Below are positions 54,601-64,000 of a DNA stretch of 64,000 bases, piece after piece. Location of the stretch: positions 13,680,645 through 13,744,644 of the forward strand of contig BROE01000013.1 of assembly GCA_036571765.1 (NCBI GenBank), given 5' to 3'. The stretch's first letter is position 1. Each line of letters starts with the position of its first letter. Both the position numbers and the translations under genes were made by a program. The notes below the pieces were generated by a model, which worked only from the letters and a program-made list of their open reading frames with translations, was not told where the DNA came from and did no database searches. Source of the DNA: Plecoglossus altivelis (Eukaryota > Chordata > Actinopteri > Osmeriformes > Plecoglossidae).

Positions 54601-55340
54601 TCATGATGCCTTCCAACTGCCTCCACAGTCTCACAGCAACACTGTTACTGCTGCACCTGGACAAGTCTGCTCGAGATAACCCAACATAAAGTATTCATAC
54701 AGCTGGACTGTCATCCTACTACATTATCACTATAGTATTACTGCATTACCTCTAATGTGTTAGTATTCATCAATCATCATTACAAAACGTCCATGGTGGT
54801 ATTACTATAGTGCAATATAGTATATTGTAATACTGCTACATTCTGCTACATTACTATTATAATACCTCTAACATGCTACTACATTACTCCAAAACTGCTA
54901 GAGTCAACCCTACAACAGTACCACCGCTGCATTGCTACAAAAATTATAGAGATATTGTGGTACTATTACGACACCACAACAACAACAACAACATAACTTA
55001 CTACAATACCTACCACAACAACACCACTAGAATTATAGTTATACAGCATTACTACTATTTACAATTATACTAATAATATAGCACTACACGGATACTGATA
55101 CAATGAAAGTTCTACAACAACTTTTCCAACAATGTGGTACTTTTATGTCATATTTTAGTTGTATAACTTTTCAACAATATAAGAACATAATGATCCATTG
55201 TAGCGTAGTACAATGTAGTGTAGATAGTGTAGTATTGTCTGCGTTCCTTTTCACTGTAGTATGCCATTCCAGAGCCTTGCACTGTGATTTAGTTATGCTG
55301 TGAAGTATAGTGGGACCAAAAAGGCCTTCCTAATGACTTG
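54601..55340. other. Unique AT-rich DNA with degenerate TAC/CAA trinucleotides
   Basis: Loose ACTACTA/CTGCTACAT-type trinucleotide texture at 54700-55080, with (CAA)n at 54976-54992. Probably a decayed simple repeat; no gene. Confidence 0.5.
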
Positions 55341-55343
55341 ACC

Positions 55344-55437
55344 ATGTGTGTGTGTGCATGTGTGTGTGCATGTGTGGGTGTGTGTGTGAGTGTACATGTG
55401 TGCGTGTGTGTGCGTGTGTGTGCGTGTGCGTGTGCGT

Positions 55438-55502
<65 letters not shown>

Positions 55503-55600
55503 TGCGTGTGAGTGTATGTGTTTGTGTGTGTGCGTGTGCGTTTGCATGTGTGTGCATGTGTGTGTGTGTGTGTGTGTGTGTGCGTGCGTGTGTGTGAGGC
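55344..55600. repeat. (TG)n/(GTGTGC)n compound microsatellite
   Basis: About 255 bp, with a GCGTGT-rich section at 55400-55450 and a pure GT run at about 55450-55500. Confidence 0.97.
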
Positions 55601-55664
55601 CAGAGTTGACGTCAGGGCAGACTGATAGAGCTGAGCTGAGCTCAGGGAAGGAGGTGATCTCATC

Positions 55665-56375
55665 ACTCTGCACAGCCCTGGGAGAACATTACTAAGGATA
55701 GAACCACAGACTCTCCACAGCCCTGGGAGAACATTACTAAGGATAGAACCACAGACTCTCCATAGCCCTGGGAGAACATTACTGAGGATAGAACCACAGA
55801 CTCTCCATAGCCCTGGGAGAACATTACTAAGGATAGAACCACAGACTCTCCACAGCCCTGGGAGAACATTACTAAGGATAGAACCACAGACTCTCCACAG
55901 CCCTGAGAGAACATTACTGAGGATATAACCACAGACTCTCCACAGCCCTAGGAGAACATTACTAAGTATAGAACCACAGACTCTCCACAGCCCTGGGAGA
56001 ACATAACTGAGGATAGAACCTCAGACTCTCCACAGCCGTGGGAGAACATTACTGAGGATAGAACTACAGACTCTCCACAGCCCTGGGAGAACATTACTGA
56101 GGATAGAACCACAGACACTCCACAGCCCTAGGACAACATTACTGAGGATAAAACCACAGACTCTCCGTAGCCCTAGAAGAACATTATTGAGGATAGAACC
56201 ACAGACTTTTCACAGCCCTGGGAGAACATTACTGAGGATAGAACCATAGGGACTCCACAGCCCTGGGAGAACATTACTGAGGATAGAACCACAGAGTCTC
56301 TACAACTCTGGGAGAACATTTCTGTGAATACAACCATAGTGATTCCATAGCATTGGGAGAACATTACTGAGTTAA
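55665..56375. repeat. 45-bp minisatellite (about 16 units)
   Basis: Units of GGGAGAACATTACTGAGGAT, AGAACCACAGACTCTCCA and CAGCCCT recur every 45 bp from 55665, degrading to the right of about 56290. It is unrelated in sequence to the 45-bp array at 211. Period 45 keeps minus-strand frames open as 15-residue repeats; not coding. Confidence 0.95.
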
Positions 56376-56878
56376 ACAGACTTAGTCTGTCACATAAAAG
56401 ATTGGAGTTACTTTGAAATATGGGAGAACATTGCATGTAGATATTGTATATATTGTTTTCTCCTCTGTTTGAGAGGGAGTGTATTTGTGTGTTTGTGTGT
56501 TTGTGGGTTTGTACGAGTCAGAGGTGGCTTGGATTAGGGGAAAAAAGTTAACCAGTTTCCCTCTCTTCAAGAGAAAAAACAGTAAGCCAGGGTGTTTGTC
56601 TGTTTCTCATTGGAGTAAACATTTGTTCCAGTTGTAGATTCTACAGAGGTGGAACATGAATCACACACACACACACACAAACACACAAGCACTCACACAC
56701 ACTCACACATAAGCACACATAAACACACACTCTCACACACACTCCAGTGGTGGAACATGAATCAGACGCAGAGCGGAAACCACACTGACAGCTGCTGCTC
56801 ATTACTGCAACTATTACTGATATAGGAGGCTGCTGGGGAAAAGACTTCCCTCTACAGCAAATGGCCCTGTTTACTATG

Positions 56879-56911
<33 letters not shown>

Positions 56912-57645
56912 CTGCAAGCATGTACAAACAAACACACACTGCCTAGAACAGGAATTCAGACACAATCACAAATAGACATCCTCTGTACACATACACAACG
57001 AAAGAGCCACAGCCACACATTCACAGGACCTCCTGTCTGCATGCCACATCACCAACATGTGACTTTAACATTACGCTACACAAAACACTATTCATCCAAC
57101 AAAAAAACTACCTCCTTAAACTGTAACTCATTAAACATGAGCTGAATATGTTTTTGTCCTTGAATCACAGGGACACATTTGAAAACCCTTTTAGTATGAA
57201 AAGAAGAGGGAAATCATCTTAATAGATCGATAGTATAGGTCAAACCCCTCATTTACACGCACATGTACAAACACACACACACACATACACACAGGCAAAA
57301 AAACACAAAAACAGATTTAATCTATGGTTTGGCAAGTGTAATTCTAATTTAGCTTTTAATGTAGCTTGGTCTACATCATAACACAACAACAATTGTTTTT
57401 GAATGTATACAATAACGTAGTAAAAAAAAATTTTAAACTATAACTTAAGAAAATGTACTCACTCAAGTTCAATGACATGCTGTATGACAAACTGTAATTG
57501 AATTACTGTGACATGCAAGTAACTTACTATGATATTATGATGACATGTAACTTTTGGACATGTTTACCAATCATACAACATTCACTACTAATATTGTCAG
57601 AGAGCAAAACAACCCACATGTCTGTAATAGCCTCTTCTGTCATCC
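56376..57645. other. Unique DNA with AC patches and a short direct repeat
   Basis: AC-rich at 56659-56743 and 56879-56913. GGTGGAACATGAATCA occurs at 56648 and again at about 56750, flanking the first AC patch. 57140-57640 is AT-rich unique DNA. No gene recognised. Confidence 0.5.
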
Positions 57646-57647
57646 TA

Positions 57648-57900
<253 letters not shown>

Positions 57901-57904
57901 ATAC

Positions 57905-57906
<2 letters not shown>

Positions 57907-57974
<68 letters not shown>
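57907..57974. repeat. (AGAT)17 tetranucleotide microsatellite
   Basis: Seventeen perfect AGAT (GATA-type) units. Confidence 0.97.
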
Positions 57975-58455
57975 GTCGGTAGCTGTACAGCCAAGCCTAT
58001 GTGTCTCTTGAGGTCAGGGAAGGTCATCTAATAGGTGTGTCGACTACATGTCTGCACCGCCTATATCATCTGCTAGAAGGTATTGCTTATCTCCTGAGCA
58101 TTGCTGAGGGAGGTCTACTACTGCTGAAACAAACAAAACCAGTAACCACACAGTGACACAAGTTCACCTGGTCCAAAGGGTTAATGAATTCATTTCTTCC
58201 CGTTCCCTCCTAAAAACATAAATCAAACGCAGCAACAATCCGTGTGTGCACACGCAGACACACACGCACACACACACACACACACACACCTCAGCATTGT
58301 GACCAACTCAACCCTCTTTGACCTCTGCCAATTTTTATCTCATTTTGGTTTAACTTTGTAGATCAGACTTTAATTTTGAAACAGGTCTGTAGGACAGTGA
58401 TGAATAGGCTACATCACAGAGGGCTTAAATTACCCCTCTCCCCAGTGGCTGCTGA
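57975..58455. other. Unique intergenic DNA with AC patch
   Basis: Single-copy, with an AC run at 58257-58290. No gene recognised. Confidence 0.5.
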
Positions 58456-58457
58456 CC

Positions 58458-58494
58458 GGGAGGGGGGCGGCGGGGGAGAGGGGTGGAGGGGGGG
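58458..58494 (+). other. G-quadruplex-forming motif
   Basis: G-runs of 3, 6, 5, 4 and 7 bases with short loops give a strong quadruplex pattern on the plus strand, shortly before the repeat-poor 5-kb right end. Confidence 0.75.
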
Positions 58495-58624
58495 CACAGT
58501 GACCTAGTAACAGACAGAGAAAGAGGACTGGTCAGCACTTGCCCTCTCAACCCTGCTTGCTTGCACACCCAACGAGACAGGAGGAGGATGCTTGGAGGAT
58601 GGGATGGGGTGATGAGAGAGATGA

Positions 58625-58627
<3 letters not shown>

Positions 58628-58715
<88 letters not shown>
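58628..58715. repeat. (GA)n microsatellite
   Basis: Two long GA runs split by GGTGGAGAG. Last major tandem repeat before the right-end region. Confidence 0.97.
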
Positions 58716-58719
<4 letters not shown>

Positions 58720-58759
58720 GAGGTAGGGTGAGGAAGAAGGAGAGGGAGGACTTTCTCAG

Positions 58760-59145
58760 TTGTTGGTGTCAAGGTGCTGTCTTGTTGATGTGAGTTATTT
58801 GGGATAACTTTGATATACTTTGAGGAGGACAAAACTCTGGCCTCATTTAAATGAGTTTCTGTGTTAACTGCTCATTTTTAACCATCCATCTAGCTCTGTA
58901 TCAGGGACATGTGTCCTGTGGTCACCTATATATCAAACAAAGGTAGAAATGGACTATGGTGGTCAACATATTTCACACAAGGGCAGAGTTTAAGAACTGA
59001 ATTGGAAAAACTACATTTCTATACAATGGTTCCACAAAGATTTTATAGATGACACGGTTTCTATAGAAAATAACTTCCTTGACAAAACGCCCCCTCTCTC
59101 TTTCTCTCCCTCTCCGTTCAGGCTACCATGTCCATCCTTTCCTCT
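58760..59145. other. Unique AT-rich intergenic DNA
   Basis: Single-copy; CT patch at 59090-59120. Nothing recognisable. Confidence 0.5.
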
Positions 59146-59149
59146 CGCA

Positions 59150-59900
59150 CCAGTGCTCGAGCTCTTTATACACACTACTAGGCGCAAGTGTGCCGTGAAG
59201 CTGAATGGATAACGCCAGCGAGCGCTTTACACACCGACTTTATCACCGCAAAATCCCTGATGGAGTTGAGATGCGCAGAGATAAATCACTGCGGCACTTA
59301 AACTAATCTCGACTAGTTCATACATCAATTATTTCATGTCACTTTACACAGTCGTTTTATTTCCTTTGTTGGTTAAGGAAATATACAAGAATCTTGTATT
59401 GTGTTCGGTTTCGCATGCCATCTCCGACACCCACTGGAGCGCAGAGTGCGTTTGGCCATTCCGCGTGGAGCAGGCTGGTCCCGTAGCGCAAATATGACCC
59501 ACCCGACCCTGGCGCGGCACAGCTGACTCTGCCGTCACAGCGGGAGTCTATTGTAGATATTCCCCGGGGAACCTCAGGTCACAGTAGCAGCAATTATTAA
59601 CCTTTATGCGTAAAAAGATGTTATCTCACAAACCGTTTTATAGAATGGTCCCGTGACATGAATGCGCTCCTGGAGAGGTTATGCATGTACTGGTCTTCTC
59701 GCGCAGTTTGCGCGCCCAGGCGGTGGCTCTTTACTCTGATTAGGCTCCCTGCCCATGAGTCGTGGTCTACCCTTTGCAAAATAATAAGCCAGGTCTCGAG
59801 AATGTTGAATTTGGGAGTCAGGTATTTATGCCGTAAAACTACTGAAGATATTAAATCATGATTAAGAGCATGCGATACGGTATTCTAGAGCTATTTAGTT
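59150..59900. promoter_or_regulatory. CpG-richer repeat-free element upstream of putative promoter
   Basis: CpG frequency rises (GCCAGCGAGCGC, CATTCCGCGTGGAGC, CTTCTCGCGCAGTTTGCGCG) among AT-rich cores (AGATAAATCACTGCGG, CAATTATTAACC). It has no tandem repeats. This fits a proximal enhancer, alternative promoter or conserved element. The 67-codon frame at 59658-59861 resembles no known protein. Confidence 0.35.
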
Positions 59901-62430
59901 TACATGTGCATGCCACGCATCAGCTAGTCTCGGAATTGTAATGAAAACCCTTAAGATGACAAAAGACAATCTGCGTTTAACAGCAACATTGTTTGGAGTT
60001 ACTTTCAGCAACACAGGAACAATACGCACGATTTTGTATGACTGGATTTAAATAAATCATTATGATCAATGAGACATCCGATTTTTTTTTAATGACTGCA
60101 CGTCTGAACTTTTCTCGTGAAATCTAAATACTGATTGCTAACGGTAAGCTACTGGTACACGTATTATGCCAATCAGTTATCAGACAATCAAATTACTCCA
60201 AAGTTTGTATGTGTTTTGTTTCGTTTTTTAGTTTTTAGTTTTTACGACCAAAAGGACTGCAGTCTCTTGGCTGTATTTACGATTCAATATATAATGCCTG
60301 AGAAAAACACGATTATCTCGTCCATGCTATGTTTTAAGCAAACCTTTCAGAAAATAATAAGGAAGCCGAGTTTAATAAAAGAAGTTCACAGAATTTAATT
60401 GGGATCCAAAACAGATCCAAAACAGATGCGAAACCGAAAAGTTGCAGAACATTTCCCCAACGATAAACAGCTTTACCAGAAAATCACAAATCTGAAATAC
60501 AATTATATATAATTTAGCAGATTGTATAAAATGCCAATGAACTTTACGAATGTTGCCTATCTCTGCCCATGAAGAAAATACATCTAATTACGGGCTAAAT
60601 CCAGTCAGTTGTACTAACACAACTTTTTCACCGGTTTAAAGTTTCATAAAGGATATAATTGCCTTTTTTTTTAAGTTTAAGAAAACTCAGGGTCTTCCAA
60701 GTCATATATTTCATGAAATCAAATATTTTCGAGGGCAAACGAAATTGACTATAAGTAAATTTACCATAAAGGCCACCTGCGTAAAACACTCGGCTCATCT
60801 GTTTTGAGTTGTTTGTGACATAAAAGTTCACCAAATTTGCGTAACTGAACAACACCTCCAGTGTGTATGCGTGTAAGTGCATGTGTGTTTGTGTCTGCGT
60901 GCGTGTGCGTGCGTAACTTTTGACCAGTAATCTCTGCAGTCATTTTAATAGTTTTGAAATGCATACAAATTGGTCCAAATTAGGCTTTAGAAGGATTTTA
61001 CAGATTTGCTCCAGTGGCTTTTAAGATGTCATATGACATATTATGATAAAATTCCACGAGGGGTAAACTCTATCTCTCTCTCACTAAATATATATTTCCA
61101 TGTCGATACTTTTTTCGTTATCTATCTCACACATCTAGGCTACGTAAGAACGTGCCCTATGTGCGGATCACTATGTATATTTGTATTTCATTTTTACGAA
61201 AACTGTTAACGCTTGAAGAGTACTGCGGATCACTCAAAAGTTGAGGTTAACTTTGACACAGTTGGAAAGCTTCGTACGCATACATAGCCTAAATTGACCG
61301 AAGAGAAATACGTAGGCTACCGTTTTAAAATAGACTCACTGACATTTGTTTTATAACGAATTAATTGTCGATTTTGAAGTAAAATTGTATGTCTTTTCAC
61401 ACATTTAAACTTGTTGCCAGTGCAGAGCGAAGCAGAGCCCAGCGTCCAATTCATTGTCAAATGTTTGCCCGCACCTATGTGAAATTGAATTCAACAGTAA
61501 ATCCAACAGGTCCAGCAAACGACAAGACACACATAGAGTGATGCCACAGACTATGGACTAATAAAGTTCAAAGACATTAAACTCATTTAAACGGTAGCCC
61601 ACAGCGTTTCACACACGCTCTCTCTCAAGAACACTGCACACACAGTAACACACACACACTGCCAATTCCCTAATATCCCAAACTAGGCCCCCTCGGATGG
61701 TTATTGCATCTATGGCTGCACTGGGGCTGTAACAGGGAGTTTCGCCTGTAAGCTTCATCTCATGGTGACAGTGATAGTTGCTACAGCACACCGTGTCTGT
61801 CCATATCACTTAACAGCATACACCATTTACAAAAATGATTTGTGTCACAAAACTATAAAGAGATAAAGCCTTGCACGATGCTTTCTTTATAATGTTTACA
61901 GCTCTGAAAAGTGCACAAATGATGCCGCGTAAACGTCATTGTTATCATATATTATTGTAGACATGTGTGAATATAAAGGAACAAGCTGGCTTCCGATTTT
62001 ATATTTAAAAAATACATACATTAGATTCAATACATTTACTTTATCTTTAGACTATACATCGCATCTTTTCAATACGCTTTCCAGTCTCACAGGAGTCAGT
62101 CATTAGGGTCTCTTCGTTTTCTGGATATGAGGCTACTTTTACGTGTTTCTATCGATACTTTGAGCATATTTTTAGAATAGTAAATTTATTCCACGCAAAT
62201 AAATGACTGATATTATGCTCGTGTACAGTCCATTGGAATGTATAAGTTACAGTTCAAATTGGATAAAGCTGTGAAGTCAAACCCGCAGCAACAGTGAGTG
62301 GTTTATTGACACAATATGTTTATATGTGTCTCTCACTCGTCCACAGTACGATGGGAGTGTAAGAAGTTGCATCAAAACTAGCCTTCCTTGAAGCAGTTGT
62401 GATGATAGACCTTATTATAGTAGGAAAATG
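59901..62430. other. Repeat-poor, AT-rich upstream region
   Basis: About 2.5 kb almost free of tandem repeats, unlike the rest of the window; only short AC/GT stretches near 60875 and 61640 and a T-run near 60081. Frequent TTAA/ATAAAT words are present, but no exon or RNA gene is recognisable. Confidence 0.45.
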
Positions 62431-62890
62431 CCAAACAATGACGCGCTTTAAGTCCCAGTAATTGTCGCCAAGGCATGTTGTCGGGTGTGTATGCTCTCCT
62501 CTGCGGTTTCTCTGTCTGGACTGAAGAGGGTATTGTCGTTGCAAACGTGCAGCGCGTGTGACACTGATGGATGCGCCAATGGTAAGACGGACAGATGCTT
62601 GGGCGGATCTAACGGTATGCAGTGTTGTAGCGGCACACACAGCGAGATTAAGCTAAAACATCCCGAATCGGTGAAAGACTGCGCTCTTTCTTATCGTTCA
62701 AACAAACTGGCGAACGAAGAGGAGATTCCGTTCCCAACGAGCTACTCTTACACTCTTACGCGGGGTTTTCCCTTTTTGCGGTCGAAGAGACCATTTCTGA
62801 CCATTCAAAACGGCGCAAGAGGAAATCGCAACACGACAATGACACGGATCCCGGCACATCTGGCAGAAGAAAAAACCCGTTAACAACTTA
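62430..62890. promoter_or_regulatory. CpG cluster (candidate CpG island)
   Basis: Some thirty CpGs in about 450 bp (for example ACGTGCAGCGCGTGTG, CCCGAATCGG, GGCGAACGAAG, CTTACGCGGGG). A 132-codon plus-strand frame (62485-62883) and shorter minus-strand frames span it without recognisable domains. On the minus strand GTAAGT at 62891-62886 would be a good splice donor, so a divergent transcript is possible. Best read as part of a promoter region. Confidence 0.4.
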
Positions 62891-62892
62891 CC

Positions 62893-63180
62893 GTTATCTT
62901 GTTGGCAAGAAAGTATTTCGCATTCCAATTAAACGTCTTTCCAGCAGAAGTCGGAAAACTGCATTTTATCCCGAATACCATCTGAAAAAATATTGGACAA
63001 TTGATTCACTTTCCCCAGTGAATAACACAAATTATCTGTAACTTTTTTTGTTTTACATGATACCACTGGGGAAAGCGTTGCAAAATACAATTTAATTGCC
63101 TGTTATGATGTGTAGTAATCTAAAATGTAGATAGATATATGTTCATTATTTTGATCTTACCATAAAACAAAACCTATTCG
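62893..63180. other. AT-rich spacer between CpG clusters
   Basis: Unique sequence with GGACAATTGATTCAC and ATAGATATATG. It includes two near-identical CCCAGTG/CACTGGGG segments (63015 and 63065) forming a short inverted repeat. No gene. Confidence 0.4.
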
Positions 63181-63186
63181 TCTTAT

Positions 63187-63193
63187 TATAAAA
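63187..63193 (+). promoter_or_regulatory. TATA-box-like core promoter motif
   Basis: TATAAAA in the context TTATTATAAAAAAGGAGCGCG, with an AP-1 type TGACTCA at 63216. If used, transcription would begin near 63215-63225. This fits the CpG-bearing sequence downstream but is unproven. Confidence 0.3.
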
Positions 63194-63219
63194 AAGGAGC
63201 GCGTTTGTTTCGGGCTGAC

Positions 63220-63755
63220 TCACTTGAGGCAAAGGAGTCATCTTGCAGTGAGGAAGACGCGTCTGATTCGCTGTTGCTGTTTTAAATACCTACTATCAGC
63301 CACACAAAGAAGGGGGAAAAGTGGTATTAGCAGCCAAGAAAGTGTTTGGCAATAGCTGCTGATCCATGCTCTCGAGCCTCGGAGCAGCTGAGGCTTAGCA
63401 CGAGCCCGTCCCCTCCTTCTGATGTACATTATTACAACAAGGGATACCCAATCAAGCACGTATCTCATCGATTCGAACTGCTCTCAGCGGATTTTGAACG
63501 CGCTTGGACAAAATAACGGAGCAAGCCAGCGTATGGGCGACAAGTCCGTCCATCTCTTCTTTCAACATTTTGTCTTTTCCCCCTTTTATCTCAGAATAAG
63601 AGATATATCGGTTGATGTTTCAAGGGGAATTGGAACCACGCCGGATTTCCACGATGATATCAGCGTCATTCATATGTTTCCCTGCTGGTTTTTAAATTGC
63701 GGGTGATTATTGGAATCACATTTCTTATGGATAACGCAGTTAATCAACCGACTGA
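63220..63755 (+). other. Putative first exon (mostly 5' untranslated)
   Basis: CpG-bearing, repeat-free sequence ending at a near-consensus donor, TGA followed by GTAAGTAT, at 63756. A 94-codon frame at 63422-63706 ends 20 bases before the last ATG and would act as an upstream ORF. The exon limits, particularly the left one, are inferred from the TATA-like motif. I do not recognise the gene, and a non-coding first exon is equally possible. Confidence 0.33.
63727..63755 (+). CDS. Possible partial coding start of an unrecognised gene
   Basis: From ATG at 63727 the frame reads MDNAVNQPT plus two bases before the splice donor at 63756; unspliced it would stop two codons later at 63757. The ATG has G at +4 but C at -3, a moderate context. 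Nine residues are too few to assign a family. The rest of the gene, if real, lies beyond the window. It could also be 5' UTR. Confidence 0.2.
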
Positions 63756-64000
63756 GTAAGTATGCCATTCTGCTAACATCTCGGCGACATCATGGCAGTT
63801 AGTCTTATAGCCTATAGGGATAATTATAATGTTTTGTCTCCATCTGTAGTGGAGACGATGTTCACTCCCACACAAGGGTATTATAGGCTACATGCAGTCT
63901 GTGTGGAAGGCTACATAGGGTACATTAGTTTTATATTCACCTAATCTTCCAATTAAGCTTCCCTACTAGTTTATATGCTGTATGACCCTATAGTTGCATG
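63756..64000 (+). other. Putative start of intron 1
   Basis: Begins GTAAGTATGCC, a near-perfect U1 match, and continues as AT-rich unique DNA to the window edge without an acceptor followed by an open exon. Confidence 0.3.

Noticed and set aside
54650..54670. REST/RE1-like sequence GCACCTGGACA
   Set aside because: The core matches, but both flanks (the left CAG and right GCGCC portions) do not, so the full element is absent.
62485..62883. 132-codon frame in the CpG cluster as a possible exon
   Set aside because: No recognisable domain; minus-strand frames are also open because CpG-rich DNA has few stops. Kept only as part of the promoter region.

Overview
This window looks like non-coding vertebrate nuclear DNA, most likely from a teleost fish. 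It has no operons, no dense ORFs, no intact transposon and no recognisable protein-coding exon until, possibly, the last 300 bases. Nearly every long ORF is a translation of simple repeats (Cys/Val, His/Thr, Ser/Leu, Arg/Glu strings) or of minisatellites. The density of AC/GT, AG/CT and AT microsatellites and of 14-45 bp minisatellites is very high, and I recognise no SINE, LINE or Tc1 copy. That combination recalls gadiform fishes such as cod, but the species assignment is only a guess.

Layout. 211-8308 is a 4-kb block present twice in tandem: a 45-bp minisatellite, a CpG-rich unique core, a G-quadruplex motif, an AT-rich conserved-looking core, a purine tract, an AC tract and a long TG tract. 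The unique parts agree almost perfectly between copies, while the simple-sequence parts disagree heavily. 8309-16061 is mostly unique sequence with short repeats, a 27-bp minisatellite (11318-11775) and a CpG/NRF1-like cluster (about 14940-15200). 16062-19026 holds a 1,403-bp exact duplicate (offset 1,562). 19027-33204 alternates unique, often AT-rich and homeobox-site-like stretches with a 600-bp GGA tract, 25-bp and 23-bp minisatellites, hexa- and tetranucleotide arrays, and a 52-unit minisatellite built from two unit lengths (32312-33204). 33205-58760 continues the same pattern, with 16-, 19/22-, 36- and 45-bp minisatellites, an assembly gap (53280-53854) whose flanks duplicate each other, and a palindromic CT/AT/AG run. 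From about 59100 to the end the character changes: the sequence is almost free of tandem repeats, has CpG-richer islands (about 59150-59900 and 62430-62890), a TATA-box-like motif at 63187 and an excellent splice donor at 63756.

Interpretation. The simplest reading is the upstream regulatory flank of a gene transcribed rightward whose first exon ends at 63755. The preceding roughly 60 kb would hold scattered candidate conserved non-coding elements, two CTCF-like sites in the same orientation (21466 and 46264), and repeats. I cannot name the gene: only about nine codons could be visible. The two large duplications and the gap each carry signs of assembly error rather than biology, and should be resolved before any copy-number conclusion is drawn. 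I found no evidence of a new gene system. The most distinctive sequence objects are the two-length minisatellite at 32312, the E-box-bearing 45-bp array at 211, and the palindromic simple-repeat block at 57675.
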